From Planctomycetota bacterium (GTDB lineage: Bacteria > Planctomycetota > Phycisphaerae > UBA1845): a stretch of DNA of 8,962 nucleotides. Location: contig JADFMZ010000104.1 in the NCBI GenBank assembly GCA_022563615.1, positions 1-8,962 of the forward strand. Reading direction: 5' to 3'. Both the position numbers and the translations under genes were made by a program. The notes below the pieces were generated by a model. The model was not told where the DNA came from, made no database searches, and saw only the letters and a program-made list of their open reading frames with translations. Positions 1-7,500 of this stretch are shown one piece after another. Position 1 is the stretch's first letter; every line of letters begins with the position of its first letter.

Positions 1-48
1 GCGGACACTTTGCTTCGTAGGTACTTTTTAACGGTGGATCATCCGTGA
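1..48 (+). CDS. 3' end of a small HExxH-family protein gene (partial)
   Basis: The window opens inside a reading frame whose last 15 codons encode ADTLLRRYFLTVDHP, followed by TGA. The next gene downstream ends QTTLLHRYSSTVDHP, so this is the tail of a tandem paralogue. The differences include both silent and replacement changes, as expected of two separately evolving coding copies. The catalytic part lies outside the window, so function is taken only from the neighbour. It could instead be a decayed remnant left by the duplication, which cannot be settled without the upstream sequence. Confidence 0.6.
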   Translation, partial: ADTLLRRYFLTVDHP

Positions 49-75
49 CGCATAGCAGGTAGATTGGCCTCGACG
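1..75 (+). repeat. 75-bp direct repeat, upstream copy
   Basis: This stretch matches 601-676 with scattered substitutions and one single-base indel. The match covers the last codons of the upstream gene and also about 27 bp beyond its stop codon, where a block reading AGCAGGTAGATTGGCCTCG differs only slightly in the second copy. Similarity ends abruptly after base 75. Because non-coding sequence is included, this reflects a DNA-level duplication and not just family resemblance. Confidence 0.85.
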
Positions 76-133
76 AGCGCGGAACTGTGGCCACGCGCTA
101 CGCAAACCGCTGATCGGTAATGTCACGGCGACA

Positions 134-649
134 GTGGGAGCATTATCGGCTTATTCATCGTACTCCGTCGAAGAAACACAGAGGAAAAGGACAAGCTGGT
201 TGAAACGAGCAAGTGAGTTGAACAGGAAACACCCAAAGAGAACGGGGCTTCGGATTTGCGGATCACGTGGTCACCCGGAAGTGCGTGCAGCATTCGTTCG
301 CTTCGCAAGGTGGATGCGCGCTAATCACGAGTTTCCGATACGTGTCCCCGTTTATCTTAGTCCACTTGTAAAGATAACGACGATGCATAAAGAATTGGCC
401 GACGGATCCTTTGTCGCTCCCTTTGATCGCAACGTCGAGCCTTACATCAGAATAGCGACGGGTGACTACCCGGCGATACGACGCGAGCGCGGCCGGGATG
501 ATGCCTTGGCCGAGATGATTAGTTGCCTGTGCCATGAAATCATCCATTATCAGCAATGGATTGGGACGGGCGAGCTTTGGGAGCGTGGAGTCGGGCGGCA
601 GCAGACGACTTTACTTCATAGGTACTCGTCAACAGTGGATCATCCGTGA
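134..649 (+). CDS. Small HExxH metallopeptidase-like protein
   Basis: A 171-residue soluble protein with no signal peptide or membrane segment. Near the C-terminus it carries CHEIIHYQQW (about residues 134-143). HEIIH has the HExxH form used by zinc peptidases to bind metal and activate water, and the following QQW is typical of a bacterial family of small uncharacterised proteins that also share the preceding VEPYIRIATGDY stretch and the closing TVDHP. Substrate is unknown. The first in-frame start is GTG at 134 with no ribosome-binding site. A TTG at 197, preceded by the purine-rich GAGGAAAAGGA, is an alternative that would shorten the protein by 21 residues and keep the motif. The GC content looks lower than in the downstream genes. 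The gene is the second member of a tandem pair. The fold and family are recognised by motif only. Confidence 0.75.
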   Translation: MGALSAYSSYSVEETQRKRTSWLKRASELNRKHPKRTGLRICGSRGHPEVRAAFVRFARWMRANHEFPIRVPVYLSPLVKITTMHKELADGSFVAPFDRNVEPYIRIATGDYPAIRRERGRDDALAEMISCLCHEIIHYQQWIGTGELWERGVGRQQTTLLHRYSSTVDHP

Positions 650-676
650 AGCAAGGCAGGTAGATTGGCCTCGACG
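601..676 (+). repeat. 75-bp direct repeat, downstream copy
   Basis: Second copy of the repeat at 1-75, lying 600 bp downstream. It contains the final codons and TGA of the 171-residue gene plus about 27 bp of 3' flank. The two copies bracket the whole intact gene, which is the arrangement left by unequal duplication of a gene with its 3' flank. Beyond base 676 the two flanks no longer resemble each other. Confidence 0.85.
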
Positions 677-768
677 TAAGGCAGGTTCCACCCGCCGCCT
701 GCGGTTTACCGGTCCATCGCTCCATGGAAACGCCGATGGCGGACTCCCGCGCCGTCTCGGGTCGATCC

Positions 769-2316
769 TCAGTTGAGTCGCACCCGAGGCCGGGAGACTT
801 CGCGCCCTGCATTGACAGGCAGGCGGACGCTGAACGTACTGCCCCGCCCGACCTCGGTTTCCAGCTCCATCGTGCCGCTCAAGAGCTGAACCAGCTCTCG
901 GGTGATCGCCAGCCCCAGGCCGGTGCCGGCATACTCACGGGTTTTCGACGAATCGATCTGGTGAAAGTGTTCGAAGATTTTTTCTCGATGCTCCGGGGCG
1001 ATCCCGGGACCGGTATCGCGGACACTGAGTTGTATGTGATCGGCGTCGTCACTGCGGACGAGAAGGTCGATCGCTCCCCCGGTGGGTGTGAACTTGATCG
1101 CGTTGCTGAGCAGATTATAGAGGATCTGCCTGACTCTCCCGGCGTCGCTGCACAGCCGAGGAAGGTCATCCGCTAGTTGCAGGCTCAGCTTCTGCTCGCG
1201 CTTGTCCGCCAGAGGCCTGACGAAATCGGTCAGATCCTTGCACAAATCGGCGATGGAGAATTCCGACCGGTGCAACTCCAGCTTGCCGGCTTCGATCTTG
1301 GCCAGATCCAGCAAGTCATTGATCAATTCCAGCAGACTACGACCGCTGCTCAGGATGTTCTGTGCATATCGCTCCAAACGATGTCGATCCGACTCCGCAA
1401 CATCGGTTGCGTCCTTCAAAAGCTCCGCAAAACCGATGATCGAAACGAGCGGCGTGCGCAGCTCATGAGTCACATTGGCCAGGAACTCGCTCTTGAGACG
1501 CGAGGATTCGTACAACGCGACGTTGACCTCAGCCAATTCCCCCAGCCGGATGTCCAGCGACCGATTGATTTTCTGCTGCTCCTCCCGGGCGGCGTCCAGG
1601 TGGGCCAGCATGTCATTGACCGCCCCCGCAAGATCCTCGAACTCATCGCCGCTGCGAATGGAGACCCGCACGTCGGTGTCGCCTGCGCTGACCCGCTCCG
1701 CCACGCGGCGCAGCGCGCGCACCGGCGACAGCACGAGTCGTTGGGTCACCATGTAAAAGACCATGATGGCCAGCACCGCCCCGCTGGCGCCAGCCAGGAA
1801 AGTTACCGCCCGATTCCACACCGCCGGCGCCGCCGGCATCGCCAGACGCACGTCGATGATGCCCCGCAACACGCTGGGATGTCGATCCATCGGCGTGCCG
1901 CGAACCGCCATCGCAAACCGAAACTGTTGACCGTCGCGCTGGATCTTCCAATGGTACCGCTGCCCCGGTTCGAGACGCAGTCGCTGAACCGCCTCCTTTT
2001 GAAACCCCGGGTTGTGACGATCAGCCGGTATGAGTCTGGGAGGGTCGCCCTTCAACCCGAGATCGCGCATGAGCACGGGCCAGCGGCGATCCAATTCCCG
2101 TTGGGCGAGGTTCCAATCCCCGCCGCGAAGATCGACGGCCAGGAAAGTCGCCGACGCCATCCTTTTGGCGCGGAGCAACATGGCCTGCTCGTGCAGTCCC
2201 CTCATTTGGACCGACGGGAACACCAACGTCACGGCGATGATGAGCAGCACAGCCGTTCCAAACAACAGGCTGATCTTGCGTGCCAGTGACAGGTTCCGAG
2301 AAACAGGGCGCCACAT
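769..2316 (-). CDS. Membrane sensor histidine kinase (HAMP-HisKA-HATPase)
   Basis: A 515-residue sensor kinase that would autophosphorylate on histidine and pass phosphate to a response regulator. Order: membrane segment about 15-34; a periplasmic domain about 35-168; a second membrane segment about 170-190; HAMP about 191-243; a coiled-coil-like linker; HisKA with FLANVTHELRTPL, phospho-acceptor His284; and HATPase with the N box LLSNAIKF (Asn405), G1 box DTGPGIAP (434-441) and G2 box GTGLGLAI (464-471). All catalytic motifs are intact. The ATG at 2316 was preferred because it places the basic segment WRPVSRNLSLARK just before the first membrane helix; an upstream TTG at 2397 would add 27 unlikely residues. 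The periplasmic domain has NPGFQKEA and ends GTPMDRHPSVLRGIIDVRL, resembling Tll0287/DUF3365-type sensors but without the CxxCH heme site. No response regulator is adjacent, so this is an orphan kinase within the window. It is divergent from the next gene, with 98 bp between them. Confidence 0.95.
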   Translation of the reverse strand: MWRPVSRNLSLARKISLLFGTAVLLIIAVTLVFPSVQMRGLHEQAMLLRAKRMASATFLAVDLRGGDWNLAQRELDRRWPVLMRDLGLKGDPPRLIPADRHNPGFQKEAVQRLRLEPGQRYHWKIQRDGQQFRFAMAVRGTPMDRHPSVLRGIIDVRLAMPAAPAVWNRAVTFLAGASGAVLAIMVFYMVTQRLVLSPVRALRRVAERVSAGDTDVRVSIRSGDEFEDLAGAVNDMLAHLDAAREEQQKINRSLDIRLGELAEVNVALYESSRLKSEFLANVTHELRTPLVSIIGFAELLKDATDVAESDRHRLERYAQNILSSGRSLLELINDLLDLAKIEAGKLELHRSEFSIADLCKDLTDFVRPLADKREQKLSLQLADDLPRLCSDAGRVRQILYNLLSNAIKFTPTGGAIDLLVRSDDADHIQLSVRDTGPGIAPEHREKIFEHFHQIDSSKTREYAGTGLGLAITRELVQLLSGTMELETEVGRGSTFSVRLPVNAGREVSRPRVRLN

Positions 2317-2414
2317 GAGTACAGTGTATCCCAAATGGGCCTCCCCGTTGACCCGACAAGAATCGACGCGGGCGGAGGCAAGCACTCTCGGAAACAACCG
2401 GTACCATACACCCC

Positions 2415-3998
2415 ATGTCGGAAGCCTTTTGCAAGACTAAGACCAAATCCAGGACCAGGCTCATCCCAGCCGCGTTGCTCGTTGGGATCCTCGCGCCTCA
2501 GGCTGCGGCGATATCGCCGCACCTGCCCCAAGCGGTTCCAGGGGATTGCGTGGCCGCCGTTTTCATCGACCCGAATCAGCCTGAGGCCGCCTCGGGCACG
2601 ATTCGCACGACGCTGGATTTCGCCACCTTTCTGGCGGACCGGGCCCAGCACTTTGGCCTGGTCTCGATGCTGCCCGACTCCGTGCGAATCTGGTTGGACG
2701 CACTGGCGTCGGTGTCCGTCGCAACTAAACACCCGGTGGCCCTGGTTCTGATCGACATCGAAGCCAGCCCCTACGACAAGGGAGGGCACCGGCTTGCCGG
2801 ACTGCGCGCCGCCCTGATCGCCTACACGCGCGGGGACAATGACACCATCGAGCAGCGCATTCGACATCTTCTCAAGACCTATACCAACAGCGAGAAGTCC
2901 TCACTAACCCTATCCGACAAGTCCAAGCCCAGGCGATTCGATCTGCGCGATCAACGGCTGCCGGATTGGGCTTCAATCACCTGGGGAAGGCTGGGGGATT
3001 ACTACGTCGTCGCCGTCGGAGCCGGCGCCTTCGACCAAGTCGCGCGGACGCTGGCGAAAGGCTCGAAGAGCTTGGTGAAGGACTCGGAGAGTCTGGTAAA
3101 GGACTCGGAGAGTCTGGTAAAGGACTCGGAGAGTCTGGTAAAGGACTCGGAGAGTTTGGTGAAAGGCTCGGAGAGTCTGGTAAAGGACTCAACGAGTCTG
3201 GCGAATCAGGACTGGTTCCGTCAGGCCTGCTCCACGATCGAAGGTCGCGACGCCTTTCTTTCCTTCTATGTGCAGTTCGACGCCCTGCGTAAGAGGGCCG
3301 ACGCCCTCCTGGCCGGGAAAATCGAAAAAGTGCTGGCAGCCCTGCGGCTGACCGATGTCAAACGAGGCCTGTGGACTGTCCGGCGTGACGGCCGCGCCCT
3401 CGAGGCCGTTGGGCTGGTTCGCCGCAATCATCAGGACGAGCGGGTTCCGATTGCCGGCGCGCGGTTCCTACCTCATGGGGGTGAGGAAATCATCCCCCCC
3501 GGAGCCACCGGGTATACGGCTTTCCGGTGGCGTCCCAAGGTCGCCTTGGAAAGAATCGGCGCAGCGTATCTGGCCTCCAAAAGCCCGTCCGGCCGGCGCA
3601 GCATTAGGGCGTTTTGGGAGGGCGTGCAAAGCCAATCGCGGGTTTCGATTCCCGATGACATCTTTGCGAATCTCGGCGACACCGTCGTGATTCACAATTA
3701 TCCGAGGCATGTGCTGGGCCTGCCATTGGCCTGGACGATTTGGATCCCCATCAAAGGTGACGCCGAAACGCTTCGCTCTTCGCTGGATCGCCTCCTGCTC
3801 TTCGCATCCGGCAAACTTGCAGAGTCCGGAGTGATCCGGATCAAGCGGACCCCGGACCGGACCTGGTACCTGTTTGCGGGTTTGAGCGGACCAGCTTTGG
3901 CGGTGACCGACCGTTGGCTTGTCGTCAGTTTCTCACCGACAGCCGTGCAGCAGAACCTGACCTTGCTTCCACACGACCCACAAGCAACGTCCGACTAA
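2415..3998 (+). CDS. Secreted protein of unknown function with heptapeptide repeats
   Basis: 527 residues. The N-terminus is a signal peptide: basic region KTKTKSRTR, hydrophobic LIPAALLVGIL, and a likely cleavage after AAA near residue 32, so the protein is exported. The mature part has no membrane segment or recognisable catalytic motif and loosely resembles the DUF3352-type secreted proteins common in planctomycetes. Residues 215-263 are seven tandem copies of a KDSESLV-type heptapeptide. Its landmarks align in order with the C-terminal domain of the long fused gene downstream: DYYVVAVGAGAFDQVARTLA, then SLANQDWFRQAC, then GLWTVRRDGRALEAVGLV, then IPDDIFANLGDTV, then ALAVTDRWLVVSFSPTAVQQ. 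The two are therefore probably distant paralogues. The ATG at 2415 has no visible ribosome-binding site but gives a well-formed signal peptide. The gene is divergent from the kinase; co-regulation is possible, but no clear operator is seen. The stop codon lies inside the left arm of a palindromic element. Confidence 0.85.
   Translation: MSEAFCKTKTKSRTRLIPAALLVGILAPQAAAISPHLPQAVPGDCVAAVFIDPNQPEAASGTIRTTLDFATFLADRAQHFGLVSMLPDSVRIWLDALASVSVATKHPVALVLIDIEASPYDKGGHRLAGLRAALIAYTRGDNDTIEQRIRHLLKTYTNSEKSSLTLSDKSKPRRFDLRDQRLPDWASITWGRLGDYYVVAVGAGAFDQVARTLAKGSKSLVKDSESLVKDSESLVKDSESLVKDSESLVKGSESLVKDSTSLANQDWFRQACSTIEGRDAFLSFYVQFDALRKRADALLAGKIEKVLAALRLTDVKRGLWTVRRDGRALEAVGLVRRNHQDERVPIAGARFLPHGGEEIIPPGATGYTAFRWRPKVALERIGAAYLASKSPSGRRSIRAFWEGVQSQSRVSIPDDIFANLGDTVVIHNYPRHVLGLPLAWTIWIPIKGDAETLRSSLDRLLLFASGKLAESGVIRIKRTPDRTWYLFAGLSGPALAVTDRWLVVSFSPTAVQQNLTLLPHDPQATSD
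3057..3203 (+). repeat. In-frame 21-bp tandem repeat, seven units
   Basis: Seven consecutive 21-bp units encode KGSKSLV, then four KDSESLV, then KGSESLV and KDSTSLA. The middle units are almost identical at DNA level (AAGGACTCGGAGAGTCTGGTA with isolated changes), while the first and last are diverged, the usual signature of recent slippage or unequal exchange growing from the centre. The array is exactly in frame, so copy changes would lengthen the protein without disrupting it. The heptad puts Leu-Val on one side and Lys, Asp, Ser and Glu on the other, so it may form an amphipathic helix. Adjacent Leu-Val is not the 3-4 spacing of a classical coiled coil. Confidence 0.95.
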
Positions 3999-4091
3999 GA
4001 ACTATCCCAATAATTGTGGCACGGGTTTGTAACCCAGACGTTTCACCGGTTGAAAACCGGTGCCACAAGGGTTAATGGGATAGATTCTAAG
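3995..4091. repeat. Palindromic MITE/REP-like element with two internal hairpins
   Basis: The two ends are imperfect inverted repeats about 30-35 nt long: CTAAGAACTATCCCA on the left (3995-4009) against CTTAGAATCTATCCCA read from the right (4091-4076), then TTGTGGCAC (4014-4022) against GTGCCACAA (4060-4068). The centre holds two further hairpins, GGGTTTGTAACCC (4023-4035) and CACCGGTTGAAAACCGGTG (4044-4062). The whole can fold as a branched cruciform. No T-run follows on either strand, so it is not a standard intrinsic terminator, though it could protect or end the upstream message. The left arm includes the stop codon of the preceding gene. The structure resembles non-autonomous dispersed repeats; genome copy number is not visible here. 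Confidence 0.65.
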
Positions 4092-4187
4092 GCGTAAGAG
4101 CCCTGGGTATCACTCACGTTCCGGTGTGGCCAACACGTGTCTTGGCCAGGCCAGAATTGCCAGCAAACCGCTTTCCCTAACCTGTAT

Positions 4188-4217
4188 AAAAAGGAGTGGC
4201 CCGGCCGAAGCCGGGCC
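4188..4217 (-). terminator. Possible minus-strand intrinsic terminator with UUCG loop
   Basis: Read on the minus strand the RNA forms GGCCCGGC-UUCG-GCCGGGCC, a perfect 8-bp stem closed by the very stable C(UUCG)G tetraloop. Three more pairs (AGG with CCU) form across a three-base bulge, and a run of five U follows directly. On the plus strand the loop would be CGAA and no U-run follows. No minus-strand gene ends here, so it would have to end an unknown small RNA or stop antisense transcription from the right. It may equally be part of a repeat. Confidence 0.4.
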
Positions 4218-4318
4218 CCTGAAAACCATCCCGTGGGGGACAGGATGGTTTGAAGACTTTGTATTGGGGGGGGTTCCCCCTCGGATCAGTCCTGTGACAG
4301 GCCGCAATCGCGGGCCTG
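4198..4318. ncRNA. Candidate structured RNA or structured repeat, strand unknown
   Basis: Four hairpins occur in 120 bp: GGCCCGGC/GCCGGGCC (4198-4217), AAACCATCC/GGATGGTTT (4223-4251), GGGGG/CCCCC (4266-4280) and CAGGCC/GGCCTG (4298-4318). I compared it mentally with RNase P, SRP, tmRNA, 6S and several riboswitch signatures and recognised none. On the minus strand the series would end in the UUCG hairpin and U-run, the arrangement of a free-standing small RNA. On the plus strand it would be upstream of the LptD-like gene, but outside the leader predicted from the nearest promoter. A dispersed DNA repeat is the main alternative. Confidence 0.25.
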
Positions 4319-4360
4319 AAACATCACGATCTTTACATCACGAGGTCATCCTAGCAGAAT

Positions 4361-4393
4361 CCCCCGACAAGAAAAACCCCCGACTTGGAAAAA
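4361..4393 (+). repeat. Short imperfect tandem repeat, two units
   Basis: Two adjacent units of 16 and 17 bp, CCCCCGACAAGAAAAA and CCCCCGACTTGGAAAAA. They differ at the centre by a few bases. No function is evident; it probably arose by local slippage. Confidence 0.6.
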
Positions 4394-4455
4394 CATCGAG
4401 TTAAAACTCCCAAGGGTCCGACTGGCGCGGCAGAACCGAGCCCCTTTGAAGCTGC

Positions 4456-4583
4456 AAACCGTCCCAAAACCTCAGTTAAACTAGCAATAGCCAAAATGGA
4501 TCGAGGTTGCATTTTTTGGCGGTGGCGCCAATTGTCCCGCTGGCGTCTGTAGCTATACTGACCTGAACGTTACGGGACGGTTT
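4456..4583. repeat. 10-bp perfect inverted repeat pair flanking the promoter
   Basis: AAACCGTCCC at 4456-4465 is the exact reverse complement of GGGACGGTTT at 4574-4583. The arms enclose the candidate promoter, and the right arm falls at the predicted 5' end of the message. The similarity does not extend beyond 10 bp. It could be a pair of regulator half-sites, terminal repeats of a small insertion, or chance. Confidence 0.3.
4532..4559 (+). promoter_or_regulatory. Candidate sigma70-type promoter for the LptD-like fusion gene
   Basis: TTGTCC (4532-4537) matches the -35 consensus at four of six positions. TATACT (4554-4559), after a 16-bp spacer, matches the -10 consensus at five of six. Transcription would start near 4566, giving a leader of about 30 nt to the ATG at 4598. 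It is the best match I found upstream of this gene, but short-motif matches of this quality also arise by chance. Confidence 0.4.
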
Positions 4584-4597
4584 CGGGCCGGGCGCGG

Positions 4598-7500
4598 ATG
4601 GGCTTGGCCGTCTCGCGGATTTGGCTCGTCCTACGGACCCAAACCTTGAACATTGGGATTCGCATGATGGGGTGGGCGGTCGTTCTTGGCTGTCTACCCC
4701 TTTCAACCACCGGTCAACCGCCGGGACGAAGCGTCCCCCTGGCGGATCGCGTTGATGCGCCCTTGCTGCCCAGCGGGATCGCCAATCTCCCCCTCACTGC
4801 CAACGCTCAGCTTGCCTACATTTTCAAGGACCAAGAGAGCACGGAGGTTCTTCATCTGATTGGCGATGTCCTGTTTACATTTGGCGAGCAGGAGACACAA
4901 ACGTTTCGAAGTCGAGAGGCCGTCGTGTGGTTGACCGAACGCCTGCACGAAGGACGGTCGTTCCGACGCCTCGAGATTCTGCTCTGGCAGGAGGTCAGGA
5001 TCAAGGAACTCGGAGGGACGATTACATCAGGCCCGGTTCTGATGGTGACGCTCAACACGACCGGCGCGATCCGGCTCAACGTGGACGACATCGCCCTGCA
5101 GTCATCCTCAAGCAGCGACATCTATCGTGAGGGCGATCGTATTCGAAAGGCGATCAAGACCCGCGCGCTTCACGAACTCGACCCGAATATCTCCGTGCGT
5201 GTGGTTGACGCAGCCGGGTTGACGCAAGAGAAAGAGGAATCCCACCGGCCGCGCCCGACCATTCAATTTCAATCGCTCGGAGAGGTGAAGCTGAGCGTGA
5301 CGCCCGAGGGTGCACGTGCGTTGACCGCGACGGGAAGGGTCTTCTTGTCGCGGGCAACGCCCGGCGCCGAAGCCTTCTTCCAAATGCAGGCTGATTCCGT
5401 CGTCGTTTTTCTTCCCTCCGAAAGCGACACGGAAACCTTCTCGCCAGCCCAGGTCGGCCTGGGCCGGGATCCCGGACGCAAGGAATCTTCGAAGAAGGAT
5501 CTGCCCGTGTCGGGAGCAGATCCTCGTCCTCGTGCTGATCGGCGCGGCACAAACCGACCCCAGCTTCTCTCCTCGGCACTGGGCGAAGCTGCTGTCGAGG
5601 CTGTCTACCTGGAAGGCGACGTCATTCTGACACAGGGCGCCAATATGATTCGGGCGTCGCGTTTGTATTACGATTTCCAGCGGGAGCGGGCCGTGATTCT
5701 GGACGCGGTCGTGCGAACCACGCTGGCTGGTCGTAACCTCCCGCTGTACATTCGGGCCGCCGAAATCCGCCAGTTGTCCGCCAGAGAACTTGTGGCCACC
5801 GACGCCCTATTGACCACCAGCGAATTTCATACGCCGCATTACCACGTTGGCGCTCGACGTGTGGAATTGATCAATCGAACTCCGTGGGAGCCGGGTGGAG
5901 GAACGACCGGGATTCGCTCGGGCAGTTTCGCCATTCGGCACGCCACGCTCAATCTTGGCGGCGTGCCCATCGCTTACTGGCCCTATTTTCGCGGCAACGT
6001 GAATACGAGCGAGACCGCCGTCAAGAGATTTCGCACCGGGTACAGTGATCGTTTCGGTCTTGAGATCGAAACGGAGTGGGATCTGTTCAACGTCCTGGGC
6101 CTCGAAACCCCCGACGGTTTCAACGCGAGATTGAAACTGGAGTCCTTTTCCAAACGCGGCCCAGCCGCAGGGATCAACGTGGATTACAAGCGGGATCGCT
6201 ACTTCGGCCTGATTCGCAGCTACTTCCTTGCCGACGACGGCGAAGACTTCCTGGGGCGCAGCCGGGAGACGCCGCCCAATCGCGACGTTCGGGGGCGGTT
6301 TCTAATTCGGCACAGGCAATACCGTCCCAACGACTGGCAGCTTACCTTTGAGGTGTCCTACATTTCAGACGAATCATTCCTCGAAGAGTTCTTCGAATCG
6401 GAGTTTGACAAAGATAAGGAGCAGGAGACTCTGCTGTATCTCAAGAGGCAGCGCGACAACTGGGCGTTCACCGCGCTGTTGCAAACCCGTATCCTGGACT
6501 TTACGACACAGACGGAACGCTTGCCCGATTTCTCGTTTCATCTGGCGGGAGAGCCTGCAAGGCTCGCCGGCGTCGAGGCCACCTGGTTCAGCGAGAACCG
6601 GGCCGGCATTGTCCGATACCGTCCCAAGGATCGTAGTTTCATCGAAAGGCTGAAAGACGGTGGGCCCGGCGAATCCGGGGCGACCGCCCGGCTGGACTCG
6701 CGTCAGGAGCTTGAAGCCCCGTTCCAGATCGGTCCCTGGCGGATGGTTCCGTTCGCGACCGTGCGGGGCACCGCTTGGGATGATTCGCCCGACTCGGGCG
6801 GGCTAGCACGGGCGTTCGGCGTCGCCGGCGTGCGGTCCAGCGCGTATTTCACCCGCACCTACCCCGACACCCGGTCGACGCTGCTTGATCTTCATGGCAT
6901 TCGTCACATCATCAAGACGGACGCGACGGCCTGGGTGGCCTCCACCAACCGCGACGCCGACGAACTTTTTCCCTTCGATGAAACCGTGGAGGAGATCGCC
7001 GAGGTGGACGGAATCACATTCGGCGTGCGGCAGCGCTGGCAGACGAAGCGGGGAGCTCCCAAAGCCCGACGGATCGTGGACGTGTTGACGTTTGACGTCG
7101 AGGCGGGGTTGTTCAACGGCGCCGAACCCAAGGAGATCACCAATGGCTACGTCTCCTTCAGCCGGCCCGAAAACAGCATCTCCCGCAACTTCGTCAATTC
7201 GTCGCTGATCTGGCGGCTGAACGACCGGACGGCCTTGCTCAGCGAACTGAACTACGACCTCAACGACGGCGAGGTGGATATTCTGAACATTTCGATGGCT
7301 GTCGAGCGCTCGCCGCGATTCAGCTACATCTTAGGCTATCGTTTCATTGAAGAGAGCCGCTCAAACCTGCTCGGATTCGACATGAACTACCGCCTGAGCG
7401 AGAAACATACGCTGGCGTTGCGCGAAGCGTTCGATCTTCAGCGCGGGCGGACGCTTGAGTTGACCGTGGCGGTGATTCAGCCGCGGCCGAAGAAGATGCC

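Larger units (their letters stand above)
3999..4597. other. Non-coding, hairpin-rich 0.6-kb intergenic region
   Basis: No convincing gene lies here. Open frames exist on both strands across 4110-4404, but they run through strong inverted repeats and lack a start context or coding-like composition. From left to right the region holds the palindromic element; a hairpin TGGCCAA/TTGGCCA (4127-4133 with 4142-4148); the UUCG hairpin at 4198-4217; AAACCATCC/GGATGGTTT (4223-4231 with 4243-4251); a G8 tract with CCCCC (4266-4280); CAGGCC/GGCCTG (4298-4303 with 4313-4318); the direct repeat ACATCACGA (4321-4329 and 4335-4343); a short C-rich tandem repeat; GAGTTAAAACTC (4398-4409); and a candidate promoter near 4550. 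Confidence 0.7.

Noticed and set aside
650..768. Terminator between the HExxH gene and the kinase
   Set aside because: Weak stems such as GCAGG/CCTGC (681-702) and CGCC/GGCG (near 731-741) are present, but no T-run follows on either strand.
1177..2289. 370-codon plus-strand open frame
   Set aside because: It lies wholly antisense to the histidine kinase, is low in hydrophobic order and rich in Arg, Gln and His, and has no family features; the kinase motifs on the other strand are unequivocal.
2317..2397. 27-residue N-terminal extension of the kinase from a TTG at 2397
   Set aside because: It would place a non-conserved, uncharged-patterned stretch before a normal cytoplasmic start and membrane helix; the ATG at 2316 is the better start.
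3057..3203. CRISPR-like array
   Set aside because: The 21-bp units are directly adjacent with no spacers and stay in frame within a coding region.
2977..3292. Repeat-rich frames (SPLPDSP on minus, GLGESGK on plus)
   Set aside because: These are only other readings of the 21-bp repeats inside the 527-residue gene, whose frame has a signal peptide and continues on both sides.
3995..4091. Intrinsic terminator for the 527-residue gene
   Set aside because: The stems are strong, but no T-run follows the right arm on the plus strand, nor the left arm on the minus strand.
4190..4400. Known riboswitch upstream of the LptD-like gene
   Set aside because: I found none of the conserved cores of cobalamin, c-di-GMP, SAM, ZTP, fluoride or guanidine switches, and the best promoter lies downstream of the hairpins.
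4110..4404. Overlapping small open frames on both strands (92 and 65 codons)
   Set aside because: They are built from inverted repeats, so both strands give similar Pro/Gly/Ala-rich strings; no start context or known family was seen.
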